DNA from: Papaver somniferum
Taxonomy: Eukaryota > Streptophyta > Magnoliopsida > Ranunculales > Papaveraceae
Reading direction: 5' to 3'
Assembly (NCBI RefSeq): GCF_003573695.1
Contig: NC_039361.1
Coordinates: forward strand, 136,618,777-136,682,776
DNA length: 64,000 nt
Positions 1 to 12,460 of the stretch are shown here, piece by piece. A program made the position numbers and the translations under genes. The notes beneath the pieces were generated by a model. It was given only the letters and a program-made list of their open reading frames with translations, searched no databases and was not told the origin of the DNA. The number at the start of each line of letters is the position of its first letter. Position 1 is the first letter of the stretch.

Positions 1-2100
1 TATCGTATATTCATCGTTTTAACAATTACTCTCAACTGAGTAAATTCAATCACTCAGAAACTATTTTCACGCAAAATACACAACACCAACAATACTTGAT
101 CACCATTCATCTCACACATTTCTCAGCTTCCCTCCTATAGATCAACCCATCCTCTCTTGTGACCGAATTGACTCCGTAACGACCATTGTCTTGGTTTAGG
201 TCGGAGTCCTACAGATTGATCTCTCGAATTCAAAGCACTCCCTTTTGCAGTGCATCTTTGTGAGGTTGAGCAATTTGCTCGGTTCAAGGAGTCTCCACCG
301 CACGGTCGTCTCCTCAATTCCTTAAAAACCAACAAATCGTTTTGCCCCATCTACAATCTTATACTCCCTTCTATTATACAACTCACTTATCTTTCATTAC
401 TTACTGAAATGCACTACGACCTTCAACCCATTATAATTAAATTTAAGTTGAATTCTTTATCTCAAAAGTCATTGATATCTCTATCTCTCGCAGGTGACTT
501 GCTCATATTGAGATGCTTAGGACCTTTCTGAAAGCTTCGAGACGTTAGGCTTGGAAACCCATAAATATCTGATCATCCACCTTTCTACCACTCAAAGGAT
601 ATACCCATAAACCATCCCTAACCTATGTCATTTCCCAGCTCTCAATTGCTTAAAGACTTAAAAAGTTTATTTGTGAGCACCTCCTTCATGTGAGGCAGAG
701 TCTAAACAATACTCATGCGGTAGATCCAAGTCTTGGTCTATACCCTCGTTCTTCTATAGCACCCGGTTCTGGCTTTGGAGATCCACATTATGTGAAGTAC
801 GTAACTGGAGACTCGGCTCTAGCAAAAAACCATAGTTAATATTTCCATTAATCGCATTTGCACGTTAAAATAACATTAGAGGAAGCGCATTGAAAGACGC
901 ATTGTGAAGTGGATGTCGTAGTGAAAAGATGAGGTACTTGAGTATTGCAGAGACACATAAGTTCACTTTATCTAACAGATCAATGTATGAGTTCCCTTCT
1001 TTTCGATACACTGTTAACTTCATATTTCATCAAATCCTAACGATAAAATCCCAAAATAAAGTACACGTAAAACCTTTTGTTTAGTAATTTCCTATGTGTT
1101 AACCTTTTCCCCCAAATACCAACAACATCTAAAGTTACTAAAGTCCTCAAATCCCGAAGTGCAATTAACATACACAGTTACAAATTATCTCACATTTAGA
1201 TTAGATTTAGATCATGTACATCAAGAAAGCTTGTTTTCCTTTATCCTAGAGGTTAGGTTATCTTAATTCAATAATAACTTCATCTTTAAATCCTAAAGAT
1301 GTTGTCAAATTAAGATGTGATCCAAATTACAGGAAAAATAGGAAGTTCAATATAGACATAGTAATCATCAGCTAAAACACATTCGATCTTTTTGGTTGTA
1401 TTAGGAGAATCTGTAAAATGAAACCAAGTTCATAAGTGAAGTCACAAAATTTCATAAGAGAAGTCACAAATTCCCATATCTCTTCCAAGATCTCCACCTT
1501 TTATTATTCCAGAAACATAGTAGTTCAGAATGAAATAAAAAAGCGTTTATTGTTGTATATGAACTGCACACAAAAAAAATAAAAAAAAATAATCATGCAA
1601 GGGGTTAGTTGAATATGGTAAAATAGGATTATCAATAACAAAGAACCACATCAACATCTTTACAAACAGATTACAACTAATTGCTGATTAAAATACCTTT
1701 TGTCTAATACACCTCCCTAACTTGTTGAATTAACAATTGCTTTTCATGCTACCAGTCTTATTCAACCTGGAGTACTTTCTTTTCTTTTTTTGGAGTTTCC
1801 TTCCAAGGATCATCTATTTCATACAAAATGATGTATGGTTCATATTTATTTCATGGCACAACATAATAAGATGTCATAAGGATATCGGAAATGCGAGATA
1901 TACCGAGGGATTGCACCTGCAAATGAAAAATAAAAAATATATTATAAATATATGTCTCGATAAATGGCATGGATTAATTTAAAGTCCATTCAGGTAGTCT
2001 AATTTTGTTTGTCAAATTTTCGGTCATATGTAGAATTAAGAAGAAATTGTAGCAATAATAGTGAACTACCAAAAAAAATTGGTATGTTAACACCCTAATC
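1..2100. other. AT-rich stretch, no recognisable gene
   Basis: I see no open frame with protein-like composition, no terminal repeat pair and no RNA gene here. About 130-530 has somewhat higher GC and resembles a repeat leader or LTR interior, but I found no second copy in the window, so it stays unassigned. Confidence 0.5.
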
Positions 2101-3690
2101 AATAGTATTTCGTTCAATCTTGGACGACCTATGCTTCTCTTTGTGTCTGCTAGATGAAAAATAAGAAATTGTTTATTTAATAATGTGTAAGTTAAAATGT
2201 TTCTTACCCCCTATCCATAATGATTATGTCAAAGCAGAACATTCTCTACAAATTGGTTTTCCTGGCCGAACTCTTTTACACCCACCAAGCACATCCCCTG
2301 GAATCTAAAGTTAAACAAATGGAAATTGTTGTTGCTAGCAAATTCCCTGCTTAGAATCATTTCTACTTTATTTCATATGAATTAGTCAATAACTACAACT
2401 TAAAACTGCCAAAACCGAATACCTACGACCTTCATGGCACTTGGATGGACAACAATGCACATCCATATAACTATCACAAATTCCACCTAAATTGGATGCA
2501 TGTATACAGAATAATACAAAAAGAATCCTGATTATCAGATAATATTAGTGACTTTCTAGAAAAAAAAACATTGAGTTGGAGCTTCACCTTAAGATCGAAT
2601 TAAGTGGTATGGTCTTGAACTCTTGATGACTTTTTGCACTCATTACCTTAACTCTCTGTATTAGGTCACAGGCAAGGAGCTCTTAGTTTCGCAGGATCAA
2701 CAAAACTAAGCCAGCCATCCAAGAACTCCGCCATTCATCACTTTTTGAGCCCCATGTGCATCTTCTTTAGCTGCATAATAAGAAAATAAACAAAAAAAAT
2801 GCAAACCACAATGAAAAGAAAAACCAACCTGTCAGGGGAGAAAGATCTAGACCTTGGATGAATCACGTGGTTTCTTGAGTACCATCCTTGGAATCAATCT
2901 AGACAAAACTCGTCAACAACAACTCTCAACAATTCATGGTTGAGGCAACTATAAGCACTAATTTTGAAACTGCGTAAGATCAGACAGGATACGTAGCGTA
3001 CACCAATCAGAGACCACACAAAGCAGATATCGGCTCATAAACCTTTAATGTGTATATATCAAGTAAACTGAAGCAGGTACCGAACATAAAAATCAACCCT
3101 TTCATTACAACCATGGGTAAGTCAAAAACCCAAGTATTCCAAAAAGATGATAACATAAATTTCCCCTTGATAAAAACAAAGAATTGGGGCACTGACATTA
3201 AGAAAATTCTCATCCTAGCTCAGATTGTAAAACAACGTAAAACAGTTTATAAACAACTGATATCGAAATCTAAGAAACAAAACCCTAATCAAATTAACCA
3301 ATTGCAATAGCTTTGTAGGCATAGAAAATCACTTCCTCTACAGACAAACAATGGCAGTCAAAAATTAACCATTTGACCATAGCACATAAATCATCTTCAA
3401 GAAATACATACGCCATATAAACTACAGAAGGTGCTGAGATATATAGCCAGTTAATTTTGTATGAAAAGGTGATTACAGCTTTTCGACAATGAAATTGGTC
3501 AAATAACACGTTAGCAACGTAGATGGCACAGATCAAAGAGATAAGTCATTACCACAAAGCAAATGAAATCTTTAAAACACCCATTGTTGGAAAAAAAACA
3601 AAAATCAAACACAAATCAAAGAGGAGAGCAAAGGTCTAGGGTTTCTGTGAAGAGAAGAGAGAAACAGAATCGCAGAAAGAAAACCGGAAT
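2101..3690 (-). pseudogene. Possible degenerate minus-strand gene (unidentified)
   Basis: Not recognised. Read on the minus strand, about 3600-3680 looks like a plant 5' leader (pyrimidine-rich, containing AAACCCTAGA), followed by an ATG near 3584 and a GTAATG that could be a donor site. Further downstream on the same strand, 2410-2500 reads as a Cys-rich peptide (HCCPSKCHEGRRYS). After a TTTAG acceptor-like site, 2220-2290 reads GGCKRVRPGKPICRECSALT before a stop. The Cys spacing could be a zinc-binding fragment, but no family fits and the frames do not join cleanly. It could equally be chance coding in repeat DNA. Confidence 0.2.
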
Positions 3691-4348
3691 ATACATGGTT
3701 ATCGCATAACCTTTGTCAAGAAATAAAAACTTCCAAAATTATCTAAATACTTATGTAAAAATTTAAGAAAATTCCTGAAAATAGTTTGTTTGAAAATACT
3801 AATTCTTATCGCCAAAATTTGGCATAAGAACTTAAACGGAAATAATGATTATCCATACTTACAATAGGAAACCATATTTAGTAAGAATGGTAAATATCTA
3901 TAGTAGTTTAGGAATCTTAGATTTGTTTCTTAATTTAAGCATTAGATCCTTAAAATAGTTTCTTGCAATGGTTCGTTACTAAAAATTTAAGCATTAGATC
4001 TGAAGGTCTAGATTTCATTAAAATTATGTAAACGCGGTGTAAGAAAATCCTAAACCTATCGACTAATATGGAGCATCAATCCCATTAAAAATTGACGACC
4101 ACGAAATGTAAAGGGGCTAACTTTGATTTCGGCCAATCAGGAGCAAGAGTTCCGTTCACCGGCCAATGGGAGGGAAGGTTACCGCAATTCTCGACGTGAT
4201 GTGAGAGATGTGATTGGATGTTTAGGTTGTTGATGGCATGCACCCTTGTACATTTTATCCTTTTATACCAATATCTAAAATTCAATTAAGAGGACTTAAG
4301 ACTTGGACATAGTTGGGACTTAAAAATGAATAGCCAAGCTTAACCAAA
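3691..4348. other. AT-rich intergenic sequence
   Basis: Nothing gene-like is visible. Short open frames on both strands lack any recognisable domain. Confidence 0.5.
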
Positions 4349-4974
4349 AATGGTGATTAACAGCATCACTTAAGGGTACTAGTTTGAATCATTTAAATGT
4401 AGGTTGACAAAATTCAAATAAGAAAGTGTTTATGCAGTATTACATTAAAATGGTAAAATCATTCTCATAGTAGTCGTGTACTCACAATATTATGAAGTTA
4501 GGCTAGAAACATAAAGACATAAACTAACAATAGACAGAAAACCGAAGACTAGAACTCTAATAAGAAAGACATTAGTTTAAATCATTTAAAAGTAGTTAGA
4601 CAGAATTCTAATAAGAAAGTGTTTATGCAGTATTACATTAAAAATGGTAAAATCATTCCCATAGTAGTCGAGTACTCACAATATGATGAAGTTAGGCTAG
4701 CAACATAAATTCATAAACTAACAATAGACAGAAAATCGAAGAATAGAACCCTACTATGGTGATTAACAACACCACTTAAGGGTGCTAGTTTAAGTCATTT
4801 AAAAGTAGTTAGACAGAATTCTAATAAGAAAGTGTTTGTGCAGTATTACATTAAAATGGTAAAATCATTCCCATAGTGGTCGAGTACTAACAATATGATG
4901 AAGTTAGGCTAGCAACATAAAAGTATAAACCAACAATAGACAGAAAATCGAAGAATAGAACAATAGAAAATCAA
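4349..4974. repeat. Three-copy tandem repeat, period about 190-210 bp
   Basis: A block containing GTGTTTATGCAGTATTACAT, a TGGTAAAATCATTC segment and AAGTTAGGCTAG recurs near 4427, 4615 and 4830. The block GTGATTAACA...CACTTAAGGGT begins near 4353 and recurs near 4757. Copies differ by scattered substitutions and small indels, so the array is not recent. No coding potential is seen. Confidence 0.85.
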
Positions 4975-5460
4975 CAAGACGTTGTTAAATCGAGTCTAGG
5001 GCTAGAAGCCAAATTACCCATTGATCTAACGATTATTTTCTTAAAAAAATTAATAAATTCTACCTTCTAAGAGACGGCTAATACTCTATTATACTAGAAA
5101 AGAAAACCTAGAGAGAGAAAACCCTAAAACTAACGGACAGAAACACCCTTTCTTAAGAGATAAACTAGCAAACGTCCTAAAAAGATAATATTCATGACTA
5201 ATCAGAATATGCCCCTGCATCACAATAATTTAAGCATGCAGTTTCAAACTTAAGACAGATATATTTTTGACTAGCTAGTCTGGTTGAGTACGATAGTTTA
5301 AACGTACATCAAGGATCTAACGATGCCCATTCTATGAGAACTTAGCAAATACAACAAGACAGATTTTCACCTTCAATTTCAAATAAAATAAGGAATTGAG
5401 ATCATTACTACCACGGTTTCATTTCCATTCCTAAAATATCAAATTCAAGAGGGAAACTAA
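4975..5460. other. Non-coding sequence, nothing recognised
   Basis: AT-rich with no domain-bearing frame and no terminal repeats found. Confidence 0.5.
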
Positions 5461-5468
5461 TTCCTAAC

Positions 5469-5644
5469 CAGGGACGGAACTACGGCCAGACTAGGGATGG
5501 CTTAAGCCACCCCTACAAGCCCAAAAGACTTGTTTTCCACTACTTATTTTAGTTGGGTTGCTAAAATTAAGCCCAAATAATAGACTTAAGCCACCCCTAA
5601 AAGCCCAAAACCACCCCCAAGTTAAATTTCTAGTTCCGCCACTG
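5469..5644. mobile_element. hAT-type MITE, 176 bp, with 8-bp target duplication
   Basis: The element starts CAGGGACGGAACTA and ends TAGTTCCGCCACTG, giving imperfect terminal inverted repeats of about 14 bp. It is flanked on both sides by TTCCTAAC (5461-5468 and 5645-5652), a perfect 8-bp direct repeat as expected for hAT-superfamily insertion. It is non-coding and therefore non-autonomous. The interior has two similar blocks around the repeated text AAGCCACCCCTA. Confidence 0.85.
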
Positions 5645-5652
5645 TTCCTAAC

Positions 5653-6574
5653 ATTGACTTGTAAACCGACATTCCTACCCATTTAAATCAACTAATAGCA
5701 TATGCAACAAAACTGAGTGAATGATTTAACTGTAGATGTCATTCTAAATCCATAACGAAAACATTACGGAATCACCTAACTCGGCATGGCTTAGACATTT
5801 ATGTACACGCATATACACAATAAAACACAGACACTACAGTACTATTTAAAGCATACTTGAACCCATACACCATTCATGGCTTCACTATTTTACAAATACC
5901 ATAATGGCTAATTACTGCATATACAATTTTATGTTGGCATAAATACCATGATCAAAAGCTATTCAATCAGAGTTCAGTCCAATAGATCACAGTACTTCTC
6001 TATATGACATGTTATCCCAATTAATTGGACATACTTCTAAAATTTGTTACTGTAGTTAGTTCCAATACAACCATTGCTCACAATTCAGTGCAGGAATATC
6101 TTTGAATGAACATTACGGAACTGTAACTGCACTTCTCACGGAAGTTATAACATTTCAAGACATAAAACCTCCATGCATGAATGGTACAAAACAGTAACAA
6201 TACTGATCTCCCCCGCAATACAACTACCATGATGCATGTATAAATTAATAAACATAAGAATATTGATTCACTAAATTTACCTTCACTAGCAGTGACCAGA
6301 TCAAGACCCAGGTTACATTTCTTTCATAACTTCTCTCGAACAGTTGGCAGGCATATTTTCACGATGAAGAACTGATTTTGCTGCACAAATTTGGCTCCCT
6401 TTCATAGATTCTAGACATGAAAATTTTGAGTTCAACTATAATACAACAATCCCAGTTTAGTATGAGCTCTAAAACACCTTTCAATTTCAGCCATTAAACA
6501 TCTAACCACGGCAGCAAAACATGTCTTCAAGTGGTTCTTAATTTTCAATGACATGTTTTGCTTGACTTGTGACC
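5653..6574. other. Non-coding sequence left of the gypsy element
   Basis: AT-rich with no recognisable gene. It does not match the chromovirus integrase sequence that flanks the other end of the gypsy element, so the two flanks of that element are not a simple split target. Confidence 0.5.
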
Positions 6575-9066
6575 TGTTAAACACCTTAAATAGTTTTCTA
6601 AGCAAGTATCTACCTAATTAACAAGTAATATAGTGTAGTCAAGTTCGTTCACACGAGGAGCAAGGGGTTTTAATTGTTTAGTTGTCACAAAAGGGGTTGG
6701 TTTTGAAAAGAAAAAAAAAATAAACAAAGCAATTAAAAGTGTATGTTGAAACCAATAAGATAGATTAGATCAAGGAATCCTTCTTCGTTACAAAACAATA
6801 AATCAAGTTATGTTCTTTTCCACTTTTTATTAGTCACAGATTATCACCAACCGTAGGTAAAGCAGCTAGCTCAGTGCTAAACCCCTAAATCCCTAGTATC
6901 ACCGGATACGGAAGTTCTCGACTACCAGATTCTATTCACCAAACCACCTAGTAGTAGCTCACTCAAGATGTAATTTAGTTAAGACTATTTATGTTTTAGT
7001 CTATTTATGAATTTATTAGGTTGATATTAGTAGTTAGACTCTTAGCTCAAGGTCTACTTGCTAATGTTGTTTTCACACACAATTGCTCCACAGAATCCCT
7101 CCGCAAGGTCTCGTGTTTGCTACTTGTGTAAAGAGTCAAGAAACCATTACTTATCCCCTAACTTTCACTAGCTTTAGATCAATTAACAAATCAATTTAGT
7201 TGGCCACCTAAACAATCTATCAATCAACCATGAATGTTTAAACATTCCTATTAGTAAAAACAAACGATAATCATGTGAAAAACTTCAAAATAGATTTAAA
7301 ACCAAAACTCAAAACATGTTAAGAACTAGGAATTCATCCTAAATCAATAAGAAAATTAGCTACTCATGTTTTTGAAATTCACACAAATAATTAAAGGGAG
7401 AATTTTTAAAGTTCACACAAATAATTAAAAGAAGAATTTTGAAAGCAAGCAAAAATACAAGTGTTGTGTGTGTAGAGAGGTGTGTAGAAGTTGTGTAGAG
7501 AACTTCTCTATTTATAGGCTTCAATTTCCTAGCAATCCTCTTAGGAATAGAACCCCTTTCCCTTTGTAGCTCAACTTCCAAATCCAAGTCTTTCTCAAAT
7601 CTTCCATCTTCTCTTTCCAAATCCAAGCCCAATTCTTCAAACCCATGAGTTTAGAAAATTCTTCACAAATTCTGCTACTTTTGAGTCGCCAGAAAAAGTT
7701 CTCGGAATCACCGGAATCCGGCCACAGAACTCCCCGCCGGTCGCTGGAATCTTCTTCTCTGTTGACGGAATATTCTGTCACCGCACCGTTATAATTAACA
7801 GCCAGACCAGTCAAACCGTTAGTCAATTTGGTCAAGGGAAGTAGTCAGCCATCTTGAGTCAGCTTCTCAGTCAGTCATACTGAGCTTACTGGATCTTGTT
7901 CAGCTGAGTCAAGGACTGTCGGTCATGGTCATCACAGCGCTGAGTTGAATCGTCAGAGGGGAAATTCAGACAGAGTTTCCTCTATTTTCAGGATTAATCC
8001 GGCCATAATTTCAGGCCATTTTCTTCTTCCCTGCGACAATCCTACACATTCATCTATTGTAACTCAAGCATTAGAAGCTTCAGATTATCATCAGCTTTTC
8101 AATTCTTTCAACATCTTTGTAATTCAACCACACAGCACCACCAACACTTTCCTGAGCTTCACGGTGTAACAACATCGACTCAACTTCTTCACAGCCTCTT
8201 GTTTTGCAACTCAAACAAGCATCAACCCATGAGAATCCTCCCTGTTCTGTCGAACCCATCTCCTTCTTCTTCGAATTGCTCCATTCAAAACCCATTTGCT
8301 CTTCCCGATATACTGAATCTCGACCGCAACATTCATGGTTGTAAATTCAATACAATTTTATCACCACCACCATATGGCTCAAACCCATCTCCCGTTTCAT
8401 CATTTAACAACTTGTTCTTCTTCTCGATTAACAAATCCCATCTCATCGGAACGCATAAGAAACCCTAACTTCAATTTCTACAACAACACCAATATTCTTC
8501 CTCCTTCACTGAGATTCAAACATCAACTCTGTGTCTCGATCTTAAATTCATCAGTAAACCCTGAACATCATGGATTTCTCCTTTGAATCCACTTCAATTT
8601 CATCTCTCAGTTTCTCAATTGGCTGAAAATCATTTCCATTTTCAGATCCCCTTTTATTTCTCTCGAACAACCACTTTTATTTTCTTCTCAATTTCTGTTA
8701 CAAATGATTGAGAAAGAAGAGATATTTATCGACTTTAGGGTTAGGTTGGGTTTGGGTGCTCACGGCCCACAAATCTTCTGGATAAGGGATACTCGAATTA
8801 GTAACCCCTTAACCTTAGCTTGACTGCATTTAGTCCTCCTCCAAGCAAGGTTACCCTTAACCTTGACTGGGGTCCAGATAATGTTCGCCATGAGATGATA
8901 ATTTTGTCCTTTTGGCTCAAATAGGGTAATTTCTTCTTCTTTTCCTCCATCGACTCCAAAGTACCTAATAACTCAAAAACACTCGTAAAATACATAATTC
9001 ACACGAAAAGTAACAAAGAAAGCATAACCAATAGATATTAAATATGGTGTAATCTACACCCTATCA
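6575..9066 (-). mobile_element. 3' LTR of Athila-like gypsy element
   Basis: Direct repeat of 15371-17723 over about 2.35 kb. On the minus strand the LTR begins TGATAGGGTGTAGATTACAC, immediately after the polypurine tract. The outer end is uncertain: I chose the TGTTAAACAC at 6575 as a plausible TG...CA boundary, but homology to the other LTR is only visible from about 6695 because the other copy is truncated there. The copies differ by many substitutions and several indels, including extra bases near 6980 and near 7090, indicating an old insertion. Confidence 0.85.
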
Positions 9067-9084
9067 AATTCCCCCACACTTAGA
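9067..9084 (-). other. Polypurine tract of the gypsy element
   Basis: On the minus strand, AAGTGTGGGGGAATT lies directly before the LTR start TGATAGGG. This is the expected plus-strand priming site next to the 3' LTR and fixes the element's orientation. A second PPT-like CCCCCACACTTAAAC occurs at about 10710. Confidence 0.85.
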
Positions 9085-10925
9085 CTTTGCTAGTCCTCGA
9101 GCAACTCAAACTAAAACTTACAACTTCAAAGCGTTCTAGTGTCCCAAGCATCCAAAGAGTTATGAGGACATAAAGTTTCTGCATGCTAGTAATAAGAAGT
9201 TAGAAATACCAAAGAACATGTTCTCATTCTTGAATGTTGAGTGAGAAATAACCACACCATAATGAGAGAACGCGTGTTTGAGAAGCGATCAATAAGCATT
9301 TCGCCTCGACTTCTGCCTCACCAAAAAGGGTTTTATGAAATTGCACTCAAAAGACGTATTTTTATGGTTCTCACATGTGTGCAGGTAGGAATGAAGAGAT
9401 AAATCCTGCAACACGTTGAATGGTGGGAAGGACAACTTCCGAAATATTTTAAAAACCCACATCTTTTAACATTTTGAAAAAACATTTTTCTAACGATCTC
9501 TAAGAAAGTAAATCAACCACTATTATTGAGGATGAGATTACTTACTTACCTTCACATCCGATTGCAAATTATGATAACACCACTCTCACGACATCCAATA
9601 GAAACGTCTTCCACTCCTCATCTTCATTTTCTTGATTGTCGTCTTCGGCTTCAACTATTGATGATAATAAACTCTTGAATTTCATAGATCCTTGACAATT
9701 TGTAACTCTTTACCTTAAATTCCTTATCGCTTGAAACTTCTTTATAGATTTTCCTTCCCCACGGCTTATTAAATAAAAGATAAAAACAAAAATTTCTCTT
9801 GCCATCATTTCATTTTTTTTTTTAGAGACAAGAGAAATAAAATACAAAACGAAGTGAAAATAAAAACAAACCATAGCCGTGGGAAAAATACTTTACCGCT
9901 TGATTCTTCACAACTTGTATCGTCTCGAAATCATAAACTTCAATAATTCTCACCCTTTGCTTTTCTTTGCTCTTGTAAATAAGTCTTCAACTTGGATATA
10001 AAATTACGCTCCTTATATGTAAGTCTTCAACATGTATATATAAAAATCCGCTCATTATATGTTGCTTTACTTGGATATGAAATTTACTTTTTTCTTGTTC
10101 CGTTGCTTGTAAACCTTAAACGTTTTCAACTTTCCTTGTAGATTTTGATGTTGCTCCCTTGTTGATGATTATGGTGTTTCTATGGACCCGTTGTTGTCGA
10201 GAGAGAGAACGGTGCTAACTGAAAATCGAACTACAAGAAGGAGGCTTTCATCTATAGACGTCACCCTCATGATTGACAAAATTAGCACTCAAGAGATCAA
10301 AGAGTAGTGCTTCTATTGGTGGGAGGTTGGGTAGCTCACCATTCTACCCGGAACTAACGTACGGTGACACACACTCAAAAGAAAGCTCTTTAGTTATTTA
10401 TAAAGAAATCTGGTTGGTGCCTCGCATGATATAAATAGGGTAGTCTCCACTAATGATTGATCAGCAACTCTAATAATGCATGTCTCCCTGCTCCTAATCT
10501 GCATCACCGACATGATTAAATCCATTATTTAACACTCTAACAAGCAAGAAATCCGAACGTAGTTCCCTAACACTTCCAAGTTCAGTTATGTCGGTCAGAA
10601 TTCTGTATGTAAACATATGTAGAAGTATGCTAGTGACTCTAAAATCTCTACAAGTTGGAGGTTTTATGCAATTTTTTTTTTAAAAATAAATAAATGAAAT
10701 GCTTAACCACTCCCCCACACTTAAACCTTACATTGTCCTCAATGTAATTGAATCGTCCAAGTAAAGTCAAGGTGGAAAATCCTAACATGATATGGAACAA
10801 GAAAAATAAATAAACAAAACAAAAAGAAAATAAAAAGTAAAAGGTAAGAAATACAAAACTTATGGGTTGCCTCCCATTAAGCGCTTGTTTTAAAGTCGAT
10901 GGCCCGACTTAGCTGTTGCTTCACA
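9085..10925 (-). other. Non-coding 3' internal region of the gypsy element
   Basis: Lies between the end of pol and the polypurine tract. Athila-group elements often have an env-like frame here. None is visible, only AT-rich sequence with short frames. Near 10860-10920 the text GGGTTGCCTCCCATTAAGCG resembles the conserved block just after pol in Athila/Tat elements. Confidence 0.6.
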
Positions 10926-12460
10926 TTACTCCTCCAGAGGGAGTGAATCCTCAAATAAAAGTTCATCCACATTCACATATGCGATGTTCTCGTAATATGG
11001 CTTCAATCTATGGCCGTTGACCTTGGAAACCGAGTTGTCTCTAAGACTAGTAATTTCAACTGCACCATAAGGAAAAACATTAGTAACAACATATGGTCCA
11101 ATCCAACAGGACCTTAATTTTCCAGGAAATAGTTTAAGGCGAGAATGATATAAAAGGACTTTTTGTCCCACTTCGAAGCTTTTACGAGAAATCATCTTAT
11201 CATGAAAAAGCTTGGTCTTTTCCTTATAAATACGGGCACTCTCGTATGCATCTTTACGTATCTCCTCTAGCTCATTTAGTTGTAACTTTCTTTGCTTCCC
11301 GCTTCATCATACTCCATGTTGCATTTCTTTATCGCCCAATAAGCCTTATGTTCAAGTTCAACCGGAAGATGACAAGCTTTACCATAAACCAACCGATATG
11401 GAGACATTACAATTGGTGTCTTGTACGCCGTTCTATACGCCCAAAGTGCATCATTAAGCTTAAAGCTCCAATCTTTCCTTGTAGTATTCACCGTTTTCTC
11501 AAGAATGAACTTGATTTCCCGGTTTTAAATTTACGCTTGTCCACTAGTTTGTGGATGATAAGGAGTACCAATCTTATGTATAATGTTGTACTTCTTGAGG
11601 AGAGCCTGGAAAGCCTTCTTGAAATGTGAGCCTCCATCGCTTATCACCACTCTTGGTGTACCATGCCTAGTGAATATGTTTTCTCTTACAAAATCACAAA
11701 CAACTTGAGAATCATTAGTTTTGGTGGCTCTAGCTTCCACCCATTTCGAAACATAATCCACCGCAAGAAGTATATAAAAATTTCCATTTGAATTGACAAA
11801 AGGACCCATAAAATCGATTCCCCACACATCAAAAATCTCAACGGTGAGGATTGCTGTGAGTGGCATTTGATTTCGAGCCCTTTGACATCTATCACACGAT
11901 TTACAAAAAACATGTGCATCTTCAAACAAGGTGGGACAATAAAATCCACTCTCGAGAACTTTGAGAGCGGTACGTTTAGAACCAAAATGGCCACCACAAG
12001 CAAGAGTGTGACAAAAATAGAGAACAAATTGAAATTCAGAATTAGGCACGCACCTTCGTATCATTTGATCCACGCCATATTTCCATAAGTATGGTTCATC
12101 CCACACATATTGCTTGGCTATCTTCTTAAGTTTCATCTTTTGGAAGTTAGACATTGTATTAGGTACCTTCCTGTTTACCAAGTAATTCACTATATCCGCG
12201 TACCAAGGTGTAGAATTTTCCAAGGAGAAAAGTTGTTCGTCCGGAAAGCGGTCTTGAAATGGAAGTTCTTCTTGAGACATAACAAGTCTACTGAGATGAT
12301 CCGCAACGGTATTCTCCACACCTTTCTTTTCTCGAATTTCTATGTCGAACTCTTGTAGCAATAGGATCCATCGGATTAGCCTTGGCTTAGCTTCTTTCTT
12401 CTTTATTAAGTATTTAAGTGCGGCATGATCGGAATATACAATAACCTTGGTGCCCACCAA
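10926..12460 (-). pseudogene. Athila-like gypsy integrase (and RNase H tail), disabled
   Basis: Read on the minus strand, this continues the pol polyprotein. First comes the end of RNase H ([19 protein letters not shown]), then an HHCC zinc-binding domain (HTLACGGHF ... CKSCDRCQ, about 12110-11890). The integrase core follows with its first Asp in GIDFMG and second in VISDGGSHF. The third catalytic residue should follow HPQTSGQA, but that codon is TAA and another TAA lies two codons on (about 11525-11531), so the Glu is lost. Downstream pieces at 11276-11491 ([27 protein letters not shown]) and 10926-11195 are the integrase C-terminal region. The domain order RT, RNase H, IN and the [13 protein letters not shown] motif support Ty3/gypsy, Athila lineage. 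It cannot be functional. Confidence 0.93.
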
